A stretch of DNA of 20,460 bases from NCBI GenBank assembly GCA_934746015.1, contig CAKVEW010000046.1, positions 1 to 20,460 of the forward strand, in the 5' to 3' direction. Source of the stretch: an uncultured Clostridium sp. GTDB lineage: Bacteria > Bacillota > Clostridia > Clostridiales > Clostridiaceae. Below, piece after piece: positions 1 to 5,971 of this stretch (positions are counted from its first letter, which is position 1; every line of letters begins with the position of its first letter). The translations under genes were made by a program, and so were the position numbers. A model generated the notes under the pieces. That model made no database searches. It saw only the letters and a program-made list of their open reading frames with translations, and was not told where the DNA came from.

Positions 1-67
1 GCACTAAATCTTCTAAACTATTAAATTCAATTTGATTTCTTCCTTCATTACTTTTCTTTGTTAACAC
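1..67 (-). mobile_element. IS1182-family transposase, N-terminal fragment cut by the window edge
   Basis: Reading leftwards from a GTG at 67, the frame stays open to the window edge and gives a peptide beginning LTKKSNEGRNQIEFNSLEDL. This resembles the start of IS1182-family (DUF772-type) transposases, where an arginine-rich start is followed by an I/M-E-F-x-S-L-E-D-L-V stretch. Only about 22 residues are visible, so the family call rests on one short motif. The start is uncertain: an in-frame GTG at 76 is also possible and no good ribosome binding site is seen. The element would lie mostly outside the window, with its right end between here and the permease gene, perhaps at the palindrome 104-128. 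Whether the element is intact cannot be judged. Confidence 0.5.
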
Positions 68-103
68 TTTAATCACCCAAAAATATTTTATAATAAAAAC
101 GAA

Positions 104-128
104 AGAGTGTCGACTTTGTCGACACTCT
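104..128 (-). terminator. 11-bp perfect hairpin downstream of the PTS IICB gene (terminator or IS end)
   Basis: AGAGTGTCGAC (104-114) and GTCGACACTCT (118-128) form a perfect 11-bp stem with a 3-nt loop. Read on the minus strand it is followed by TTCGTTTTT, which fits an intrinsic terminator for the permease gene ending at 171. Because a transposase starts only 40 bases further on, the same palindrome could instead be the end of the insertion element. The sequence does not decide between these. Confidence 0.5.
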
Positions 129-130
129 GA

Positions 131-153
131 GTGAAGGTATTTATTACCTTCAC
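131..153 (-). terminator. Second hairpin directly after the PTS IICB gene
   Basis: GTGAAGGTA (131-139) pairs with TACCTTCAC (145-153) over a 5-nt loop, beginning 18 bases after the stop codon. On the minus strand it is not followed by a T-run; instead the next hairpin begins at 128. It may be the original terminator stem separated from its T-run, or simply the first of two tandem stems. Confidence 0.4.
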
Positions 154-170
154 TTTACTATAATAATATA

Positions 171-1616
171 TTACTTCTTTAATTCAGCCTTTACTGCATC
201 AGCTACGAATTGTACATTTGTCCCAATTATAACTTGGATGCTTCCTTTTCCTGGTCTTATAACCCCTCTAGCTCCTAGAGATGTTAACTTTTTATCTGTA
301 ACAACTGAATTATCTTTAACATTAAGTCTTAATCTTGTTACACAGTTATCTACTGTTAATATATTATCTCTTCCACCTAAAGCTTCAATATAAGCTTTTG
401 CTAATTCATTCATATCACCAGAAACTACTGTATTTTCTGTAAGTTCATCATCATCATCTTCTCTACCTGGAGTCTTTAAGTTGAACTTAGTAATTATAAA
501 TCTAAATACTATATAGTATATAATTGCAAACACTATACCTATTGGTATTATTAGCCATGGATTTTCAGCCATTGGTGCCTTAAAGCTTAAGAACCAATCT
601 ACAAAACCAGCACTAAAGTTAAATCCAGATCTTACTGGTAATAATGTACAAACAGCTAGAGATACGCCTGTTATAACAGCATGTGCTACATATAATCCTG
701 GAGCTAAGAACATAAATGCAAATTCTAATGGTTCAGTAACTCCTGTAAAGAATGAAGATAGTGCAGCTGCTAATAATAATCCATATACTGCCTTCTTCTT
801 ATCTGTCTTAGCAGTATGATACATAGCTAAAGCTCCTGCTGGTAAACCAAACATCATAACTGGGAAGAATCCTGTCATATACATTCCTGTTTGACCATAT
901 ACTCCTTCTCCCATTGTTCCCCAGAAGTTAGCTATATCATTAATTCCTGCAACATCGAACCAGAATACTGAGTTAAGTGCATGGTGTAAACCTGTTGGAA
1001 TTAATAATCTATTAAAGAATCCATAGATACCTGCTCCAATTGCACCTGTAGAAATAATTGCTTCACCAAATGAAACTAATGCACCATAAACTACTGGCCA
1101 TACAAAGAATAATACAAGTGATGCAACTAATGATGCTAATGCTGTCATAATTGCAACTGATCTCTTACCACTAAAGAATCCTAAAGCATCTGGTAATTTT
1201 GTTCCCTTAAACTTATTGTAACAAGATGCTCCGATTAAACCTGCTACTATACCAACGAATTGTGTTTGAATTTTTGTAAATGCTGCTGGTACCTCTGCAA
1301 CATCTATGCCCTTAAATAATGAAACAGCTGCTGGGCTTAATAAAGTTGTAATTACAAGCCATGAAACTAATCCAGCAAGTCCTGCTGTTCCTTCGTTATC
1401 ATCTGACATACCAACTGCTACACCAATAGCAAATAGTATTGCCATATTATCTATTAATGCTCCACCAGCCTTAATTAAGAAAGCTGATGCTATATTATTA
1501 GCACCCCAACCTGATGGGTCAATCCAGTATCCTATACCCATTAAGATACTTGCTACTGGAAGAGCAGCAACTGGAAGCATTAATGATTTTCCTAGTCTTT
1601 GAAGATACTTCATCAT
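171..1616 (-). CDS. nagE: PTS IICB permease, N-acetylglucosamine/glucose type (NagE/NagP-like)
   Basis: This is a membrane sugar permease and phosphotransferase of the glucose superfamily of PTS enzymes II (481 aa from the start used here). The hydrophobic IIC part covers about residues 1-385, with family motifs RLLIPTGLHH, MFGLPAGALAMY and GVTEPLEFAFMFLAP. The NLKTPGRED linker leads to a IIB domain whose phosphocysteine is in NCVTRLR (Cys425). There is no fused IIA domain; the divergent gene at 2114 supplies one. Overall resemblance, notably FNRLLIPTGLHH and the short C-terminus, is closer to GlcNAc permeases (NagE/NagP) than to PtsG, but glucose is possible. The start is ATG 1616, ten bases after AGGAGG (1627-1632). 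Extending to 1739 would translate through the leader terminator and is rejected. A RAT/terminator leader controls expression. Confidence 0.87.
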   Translation of the reverse strand: MMKYLQRLGKSLMLPVAALPVASILMGIGYWIDPSGWGANNIASAFLIKAGGALIDNMAILFAIGVAVGMSDDNEGTAGLAGLVSWLVITTLLSPAAVSLFKGIDVAEVPAAFTKIQTQFVGIVAGLIGASCYNKFKGTKLPDALGFFSGKRSVAIMTALASLVASLVLFFVWPVVYGALVSFGEAIISTGAIGAGIYGFFNRLLIPTGLHHALNSVFWFDVAGINDIANFWGTMGEGVYGQTGMYMTGFFPVMMFGLPAGALAMYHTAKTDKKKAVYGLLLAAALSSFFTGVTEPLEFAFMFLAPGLYVAHAVITGVSLAVCTLLPVRSGFNFSAGFVDWFLSFKAPMAENPWLIIPIGIVFAIIYYIVFRFIITKFNLKTPGREDDDDELTENTVVSGDMNELAKAYIEALGGRDNILTVDNCVTRLRLNVKDNSVVTDKKLTSLGARGVIRPGKGSIQVIIGTNVQFVADAVKAELKK

Positions 1617-1689
1617 AATAATAATTCCTCCTAAAAATTTATTATCAAGTTTAAGCAGATGTAAAAATAATTCCTTAAAAATAAAAAAA

Positions 1690-1729
1690 GCCGAAAAGGA
1701 TATTATAAGTCTATAAAATCCTTTTCGGC
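1690..1729 (-). terminator. Leader terminator of the IICB gene
   Basis: On the minus strand GCCGAAAAGGAT (1729-1718) pairs perfectly with ATCCTTTTCGGC (1701-1690) across a 16-nt loop and is followed by seven Ts (1689-1683). It lies between promoter and start codon, about 75 bases before the gene, so it should attenuate transcription. Its 5' arm overlaps the RAT-like site at 1727-1756, the standard arrangement for BglG-family antitermination. Confidence 0.88.
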
Positions 1730-1756
1730 TCATGCTCAACTAATTGATAACACGCC
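1727..1756 (-). promoter_or_regulatory. RAT-like antiterminator site in the IICB leader
   Basis: The minus-strand RNA reads GCGTGTTATCAATTAG then TTGAGCATGAGCC. The flanking GTGTTA and GCATGAG segments match the plus-strand site at 1930-1958, and the centre can form TCAA/TTGA. This is the form of a ribonucleic antiterminator bound by BglG/SacY/GlcT-type proteins. When bound, it would block the overlapping terminator at 1690-1729. The likely binder is the antiterminator encoded at 2748-3608. Confidence 0.78.
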
Positions 1757-1788
1757 TAAACCTGCATACATATTTTATTAACAATGAT

Positions 1789-1817
1789 ATTCTATCACTA
1801 TATGTTATTGTTTTCAA
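1789..1817 (-). promoter_or_regulatory. Predicted promoter of the IICB gene
   Basis: On the minus strand TTGAAA (1817-1812) and TAGAAT (1794-1789) are separated by 17 bases, placing the start near 1782, just before the RAT. A sequence overlapping the -35, TTGAAAACAATAACA (1817-1803), differs from a catabolite-response (cre) consensus only at the central G, so CcpA repression is conceivable but unproven. Confidence 0.65.
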
Positions 1818-1891
1818 TACCTTTTTATGAAAAATATTAATTTTTTCTTATTATAAATTCATTTATAATACTACATTTTTTCTATTATTTA

Positions 1892-1921
1892 TTGACATTT
1901 ATTCATAAGTATATATATAAT
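1892..1921 (+). promoter_or_regulatory. Predicted promoter of the IIA gene
   Basis: A perfect TTGACA (1892-1897) and a perfect TATAAT (1916-1921) are separated by 18 bases. Transcription should start near 1928, immediately at the RAT site. This promoter is back to back with that of the permease gene, about 75 bases apart. Confidence 0.78.
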
Positions 1922-1929
1922 CATACTAG

Positions 1930-1958
1930 ACGTGTTACTGTTTAATCAGGCATGAGTC
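1930..1958 (+). promoter_or_regulatory. RAT-like antiterminator site in the IIA leader
   Basis: The site reads ACGTGTTACTGTTTAATC then AGGCATGAGTC, close to the GlcT/BglG class of RAT sequences (GTGTTACTG...CAGGCATGAG). CTG and CAG can pair. Its 3' part (GGCATGAGTC) is also the 5' arm of the terminator at 1949-1983, so RAT and terminator are mutually exclusive. Confidence 0.82.
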
Positions 1959-1983
1959 CCCAAATATTATATGGACTTATGCC
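1949..1983 (+). terminator. Leader terminator of the IIA gene
   Basis: GGCATGAGTCC (1949-1959) pairs with GGACTTATGCC (1973-1983) with one G-U pair, loop 13 nt, followed by TTTTATTTTTA. It lies 130 bases upstream of the IIA start codon, so it is an attenuator rather than a gene-end terminator. Confidence 0.87.
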
Positions 1984-2090
1984 TTTTATTTTTAGTTAGT
2001 ATGCGTATCCATGTATTTATTGTATTAAATTAATAAATACTATAGATACATATAATATACTCATAAAATATGTAGTAGAAAGGATGTGGA

Positions 2091-2108
2091 TTCCTGATTA
2101 GTCAGGAA
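2091..2108 (+). promoter_or_regulatory. Hairpin covering the proximal ribosome binding site of the IIA gene
   Basis: TTCCTGA (2091-2097) and TCAGGAA (2102-2108) form a perfect 7-bp stem with a 4-nt loop. The 3' arm contains AGGAA five bases before the ATG at 2114, so the closest Shine-Dalgarno sequence is buried. The alternative AAAGGA at 2079-2084 lies about 29 bases from the ATG and would only be at working distance if the hairpin stays folded. An effect on translation is inference. Confidence 0.5.
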
Positions 2109-2113
2109 ATACT

Positions 2114-2641
2114 ATGTTTAATTTTTTCAAAAATTTATTTAATTCAAATTCAAAAAATGAAGAAACTGTAGCTACAAATATTAATCCTAATACTCTTGTT
2201 GCTCCTGTTTCAGGTAAAGCAATGCCTTTATCAGAAGTTCCAGATCCAGTTTTTGCTGAAAAGTTAGCAGGAGACGGAATGGCTATAATGGCTGAAGGTG
2301 AAACTATTGTTGCACCAGCTGATGGAGAAGTTACTCTAATCTTTAAAACTAAGCATGCATTTGCTATGACATTAGAAAATGGTTTAGAAATACTTGTTCA
2401 TATTGGATTAGAAACTGTTTCGCTTGATGGAGAAGGTTTCGAGCAATTAGTTGAGCAAGGAACAAAAGTAAAGGCTGGTACTCCTTTAATTAAAATAGAC
2501 AGAGAGCTTATATTAAGCAAAGGTCTATCACTTGCAACACCAGTTCTTATAACTAATGTTGATGCAGCTAAATCAATTACTCCTGTTGAGAGTGGAGACG
2601 TTGTTGCTGGAAAAACTGTAGTTGTTAACTTTGAAGTTTAA
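2114..2641 (+). CDS. crr: PTS IIA component, glucose (Crr) family
   Basis: This is a soluble phosphocarrier that takes phosphate from HPr and passes it to a IIB domain (175 aa). A variable N-terminus of about 25 residues is followed by the IIA-Glc fold: APVSGKAMPLSEVPDPVFAEKLAGDG, the first histidine in KTKHAF (His81) and the phosphorylated histidine in EILVHIGLETVSL (His96), then GDVVAG near the end. Length matches free-standing IIA-Glc proteins of about 160-170 aa. It lies opposite the IICB gene, which lacks a IIA domain, and shares the same type of RAT control, so the two most likely form one transport system; it could also serve other IIA-less permeases. In Firmicutes the catabolite signalling role of enteric Crr is generally taken by HPr-Ser-P, so I infer a transport role only. 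Confidence 0.92.
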   Translation: MFNFFKNLFNSNSKNEETVATNINPNTLVAPVSGKAMPLSEVPDPVFAEKLAGDGMAIMAEGETIVAPADGEVTLIFKTKHAFAMTLENGLEILVHIGLETVSLDGEGFEQLVEQGTKVKAGTPLIKIDRELILSKGLSLATPVLITNVDAAKSITPVESGDVVAGKTVVVNFEV

Positions 2642-2650
2642 AAAGCATTA

Positions 2651-2704
2651 AAAATGTGGTGCTGAGTATAGGACATTTACGTTCTAACCTCAACACCACA
2701 TTTT
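2651..2704 (+). terminator. Long bidirectional hairpin terminator between the IIA and antiterminator genes
   Basis: AAAATGTGGTG...GGAC (2651-2674) pairs with GTTC...CACCACATTTT (2681-2704) in a 24-bp stem with four mispairs and a 6-nt loop. It ends in a short T-run on both strands, so it fits both convergent genes. Confidence 0.82.
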
Positions 2705-2747
2705 ATTATTTCCAATTAAAATAATATAAAATTTATAATATCTTCTA

Positions 2748-3608
2748 TCAATTTACTATTGATACTCTAAATCTTTCTATATGCATAGCTAAATAAGCAA
2801 CTTCATCTTCTGGTACATTATTAATAGTAAGTACCTTGCAAATTATAAGTTTAGTTTCTTCTGCAATCTTATAAGATAATTGATATTTTTCTTTTATAAC
2901 ATCTATTAAATCATTTTTTATTTGAGTATCAGTTATTATCCTTTCAATAGCAAACCTAATATGAGTTAAAAATCTAGCATAATCTAAAGATTTCCTATCT
3001 ATTTCTATATTTAATCTGTCCTCAACATGTTCTATTATAGAATTGCTTAAAAAGCTATATTTTATGGTATTGGATAACTTACCATTATTTCTAGCAGAAT
3101 GAATATGTAGAGCTATAAATCCCTTTTCCCCTTCTGGTATATCCACTCCTAATTCTTCTTTTATTCTACTTGCTAACCTACACGCCATACTAAATTCTCT
3201 ACCATATAGCGTCTCTATTTCAACTAAGAAAGGATTTTGAATTTCTTCATTATCTTCCAATCTCTTTATAGCATAAAATAAATGGTCTACTAACCCTATA
3301 TGAATATTTTCATTTAGCACTTCACCTAGTTCATCAGTAATTTCAGCTATTACTTCTTCAACTATTGCAATTAGCTTAGTATCTACTCTACCTAATAGTT
3401 CATTAAAGTTTCTTTGATTATCCTTATCTTCTATTATAAATATTTTTTCTACTACTGTGCCTTTCTCTACTAAATCTCCTGTTTTTTTGCCAAAACCTAT
3501 TCCTTTATGAAATAGTATTTTTTCTTTTCCTTTTTCTCTTACAAGTAGTATGTTATTATTAAAAGATTTTACCACCTTGGCATTATTTTTTAATATTATT
3601 TTATCCAT
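2748..3608 (-). CDS. glcT: BglG-family transcription antiterminator, GlcT-like
   Basis: This is an RNA-binding antiterminator that stabilises RAT hairpins and is itself controlled by PTS phosphorylation (286 aa). The N-terminal CAT RNA-binding domain covers about residues 1-57 (KNNAKVVKSFNNNILLVREKGKEKILFHKGIGFG in part). PRD1 (about 70-175) carries His103, His109 and His168/170 in LHIHSARNN; PRD2 (about 180-286) carries His216 in FLTHIRFAIER and His276 in YLAMHIERF. The start chosen is ATG 3608, preceded by AGGGGG; an upstream ATG at 3629 has no ribosome binding site. The gene follows a double-GNAT gene with a 33-base gap. Proximity to two RAT-controlled PTS genes makes it their likely regulator. 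Glucose or GlcNAc as the inducing sugar is not decided by sequence. Confidence 0.88.
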   Translation of the reverse strand: MDKIILKNNAKVVKSFNNNILLVREKGKEKILFHKGIGFGKKTGDLVEKGTVVEKIFIIEDKDNQRNFNELLGRVDTKLIAIVEEVIAEITDELGEVLNENIHIGLVDHLFYAIKRLEDNEEIQNPFLVEIETLYGREFSMACRLASRIKEELGVDIPEGEKGFIALHIHSARNNGKLSNTIKYSFLSNSIIEHVEDRLNIEIDRKSLDYARFLTHIRFAIERIITDTQIKNDLIDVIKEKYQLSYKIAEETKLIICKVLTINNVPEDEVAYLAMHIERFRVSIVN

Positions 3609-3641
3609 AATACCCCCTACCTTTGTCATTAATATTAGTTC

Positions 3642-4574
3642 TTATACTAATATCCTATAAAATGTTATATGATCTCTCCAGGCACCATTTATAAATAAAT
3701 ACCTTTCATTTAATCCTATTTCTTTAAATCCACATTTCATAAGAACTGATTTAGATTTGTCATTATCAATTAAAACTGAAGCTTCTAGTCTATGAAGTTC
3801 AAGTTCTTCTTCTGAATATTTCAATACTAATTTTAAGGCTTCTTGCATATATCCTCTTCCTTGATACTCTTTATCAATAGAATACCCAACGATTCCGCTC
3901 TTAAAGACACCATATACTATATTGGATATTTTTATTTTACCGATTAATATATCATCTTTGTAGATACCTAAATCAATACCAGTACCACTCATAAGATTCT
4001 TATAGCTTTCAAGAAGTATATCTCTTTGAGCTTCTATTGTATAAAAACTATTATCTCTTGTAGGTTCATAATAGCCTAAATGTTCTTTATTTCTACTATA
4101 ATAATTTAATAATTCATCTGCACAATCAGGGGTAAAACTCTTTAAAGTTATTCTCTTACCTTTTAATTTTACAATGTAATTTCTTTGTCTATTATTAAAT
4201 TCGCTTCTATTAATTCCAAAGCTTAACTCATCTAAAAAAATACCATTTGAAAAAATATTTTCTGTAAATATTCCTTCCAAGGTAAAACCTAAGTCCAAAA
4301 ATACCTTATAATTTATATTTTCTTCTACTAATATATTAGCCTTATATACTGTACCATCCTTGAATATTGCCCTTAATATAGTTAATATAGTTTCTCTCAA
4401 TAAACTCTGTTTATTTTCTTTAAAAAACTTTAACTTAATATTACACCTCTTATTGTCCTTATCCAGTTCAACTATAGTAAACCTCCCTATAAAGATATTA
4501 TCTTTATCTTTAATTATATAGTCATTAAGACTTCCCTTAACTAGTTCTATAGTTACTTCCTTATTTTCATTCAT
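3642..4574 (-). CDS. Tandem GNAT acetyltransferase (two GNAT domains, RimJ-like second half)
   Basis: This 310-aa protein looks like two GNAT domains in series. The second (about 135-310) is complete and resembles RimJ/RimL-type enzymes: KGKRITLKSFTPDCADEL, the acetyl-CoA pyrophosphate loop YQGRGYMQEAL (237-247), and the end SVLMKCGFKEIG. The first half (about 7-122) lacks a clear Q/R-x-x-G-x-G/A loop but ends like a GNAT domain (YKVFLDLGFTLEGIFTENIF), so it may be a degenerate or regulatory copy. Substrate is unknown: protein N-termini, antibiotics or small amines are all possible. ATG 4574 is preceded by AGGAGA. It lies directly upstream of the GlcT-like gene on the same strand and is probably cotranscribed. 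Confidence 0.82.
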   Translation of the reverse strand: MNENKEVTIELVKGSLNDYIIKDKDNIFIGRFTIVELDKDNKRCNIKLKFFKENKQSLLRETILTILRAIFKDGTVYKANILVEENINYKVFLDLGFTLEGIFTENIFSNGIFLDELSFGINRSEFNNRQRNYIVKLKGKRITLKSFTPDCADELLNYYSRNKEHLGYYEPTRDNSFYTIEAQRDILLESYKNLMSGTGIDLGIYKDDILIGKIKISNIVYGVFKSGIVGYSIDKEYQGRGYMQEALKLVLKYSEEELELHRLEASVLIDNDKSKSVLMKCGFKEIGLNERYLFINGAWRDHITFYRILV

Positions 4575-4614
4575 AATATTATCTCCTAAGTTGAATATGT
4601 TTACTATTATATCT

Positions 4615-4644
4615 ATTATAACGATAAAAATACAATTTACACAA
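4615..4644 (-). promoter_or_regulatory. Predicted promoter of the GNAT-glcT operon
   Basis: On the minus strand TTGTGT (4644-4639) and a perfect TATAAT (4620-4615) are 18 bases apart, about 40 bases before the start codon. The rest of the 175-base divergent gap (4575-4749) holds nothing else that I can support. Confidence 0.55.
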
Positions 4645-4749
4645 TATATTATATTCGACTAATTAATTCAAATGTAAGAATTAGTTGTCTCATTATTATA
4701 AATAAGTTTTCATATATTTATTATTATTACTATTTATTTAGGAGATTTT

Positions 4750-5385
4750 ATGAAGATTTCAAAAACATTAAAAAGAATAAAAGGACTCATAAAACTTTCA
4801 CTTCTCATATTAATTTTTCTCATTGCTATACTTTTTATCATTAAATTTAATACTATAAAGACTCAAAAGGAAAATAAGCCTTTAAACATAACTACTGAAG
4901 AAAGCCTAATTAACGAAATAAAAAGCACAAGTAAAATAATACCTTTAGAAGTAGAACTCTCTAAATTAATAACTATAGATAAAAGCTGGGGAGACTTTGA
5001 AGTATTTCAGAAATACAAAAGAATAAAATTTTATGCTAATTGTTCCTTCTATATAGACTTATCTAATTTAAATAAAGAAGATATAAGTTTAGCTGAAAAT
5101 AATTTAACTATTATTATTCCTAATCCCCAAATATTCACTATAGATATTATAAGAGAAAAAACTACTTATGAAGACTCTACAAATGGCTTTTTAAGATTTG
5201 GAGAAATAATGCTCTCATCAGAGGAATTCGAAGAAATTCAAGAAGAAGTATATAAAAGCTTTGAGGAGACTCTTAATGGAAAAGACATATACGACCAAGC
5301 TATTTCCAATTCTAAGGTATCACTTACAAATCTATTTAGACAAATTATTGGTAATGATATAAATATCGATATATTATTTAAATAA
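4750..5385 (+). CDS. DUF4230-like membrane-anchored protein
   Basis: This is a 211-aa protein of unknown function. A basic N-terminus (KISKTLKRIKGLIK) is followed by one hydrophobic segment at about 16-34, which anchors the protein or acts as an uncleaved signal; the remainder should be outside the membrane. The middle (about 70-150) resembles DUF4230: SWGDFEVFQKYKRIKFYANC, then an IDLS...EDIS segment and LTIIIPNPQIF, matching the family's pattern of a 'leu-proline' strand after an I-D-L motif. The C-terminal third is charged and helical. There is a good AGGAGA site four bases before the ATG. It stands alone before msrA (72-base gap), possibly transcribed with it, but nothing ties it functionally to redox repair. 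Confidence 0.68.
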   Translation: MKISKTLKRIKGLIKLSLLILIFLIAILFIIKFNTIKTQKENKPLNITTEESLINEIKSTSKIIPLEVELSKLITIDKSWGDFEVFQKYKRIKFYANCSFYIDLSNLNKEDISLAENNLTIIIPNPQIFTIDIIREKTTYEDSTNGFLRFGEIMLSSEEFEEIQEEVYKSFEETLNGKDIYDQAISNSKVSLTNLFRQIIGNDINIDILFK

Positions 5386-5457
5386 ATATGTTTAATCCTT
5401 ATTTAAGATGTATAATATAAGATAAATAATAAATCATATAGTAAGGAGAGTGATAAA

Positions 5458-5928
5458 ATGAAAAAAATAGTTTTAGCTGGCGGATGTTTTTGGGGAGTTG
5501 AAGAATTCCTATCTAGACTAAATGGAGTTGTCTCTACAGAAGTTGGGTATGCTAATGGAAGAACTGAAAATCCAACTTATGAAGATGTTTGCTATAAAAA
5601 TACTTATTTTGCTGAAGCTTGCTTAGTTGAATATGATGAACATATTTTATCATTAGAAAATTTATTAAGGGAATATTGGTCAATAGTAGATCCAACTGCT
5701 TTAAATAGACAAGGACCTGATGTAGGAAGCCAATATAGAACTGGTATATATTATTTAGATAAAAGTGATTTAGATACAATATTAAATAGTAAAGAGGAAA
5801 ACCAAAAAAATTATGATAAAAAAATAGTTACAGAGGTTGTTCCTTTAACTAATTATTATAAATCTGAAGAATATCATCAAAAATATTTAAAGAAAAATCC
5901 AAATGGATATTGTCATATAAAACTATAA
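5458..5928 (+). CDS. msrA: Peptide-methionine (S)-S-oxide reductase MsrA
   Basis: This cytoplasmic enzyme reduces the S-epimer of methionine sulfoxide in proteins or as the free amino acid. At 156 aa it is a compact MsrA. The catalytic cysteine is in GGCFWG (Cys10). Tyr31 (VGYANG), Glu53 (FAEA), Asp88 and Tyr93 ([14 protein letters not shown]) fit the family's active-site residues, and Cys152 near the C-terminus (GYCHIKL) is a plausible resolving cysteine. The usual T-G-H-x-E motif is here T-Y-F-A-E, so the histidine is replaced by phenylalanine while the glutamate is kept. There is no fused MsrB domain. An AAGGAGAG ribosome binding site precedes the ATG. Confidence 0.94.
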   Translation: MKKIVLAGGCFWGVEEFLSRLNGVVSTEVGYANGRTENPTYEDVCYKNTYFAEACLVEYDEHILSLENLLREYWSIVDPTALNRQGPDVGSQYRTGIYYLDKSDLDTILNSKEENQKNYDKKIVTEVVPLTNYYKSEEYHQKYLKKNPNGYCHIKL

Positions 5929-5967
5929 AAGGAAAAAGTGCTAATTATATTTAGCACTTTTTCCTTT
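5928..5967 (+). terminator. Bidirectional terminator between msrA and the binding-protein gene
   Basis: AAAGGAAAAAGTGCTAA (5928-5944) and TTAGCACTTTTTCCTTT (5951-5967) form a perfect 17-bp stem with a 6-nt loop, with T-rich DNA inside and after the stem on both strands. It serves the two convergent genes ending at 5928 and 5972. Confidence 0.9.
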
Positions 5968-5971
5968 TGTA

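Noticed and set aside
1617..1739. N-terminal extension of the IICB protein to an ATG at 1739
   Set aside because: The extension would translate through the leader terminator stem and T-run, and the strong AGGAGG at 1627-1632 serves the ATG at 1616.
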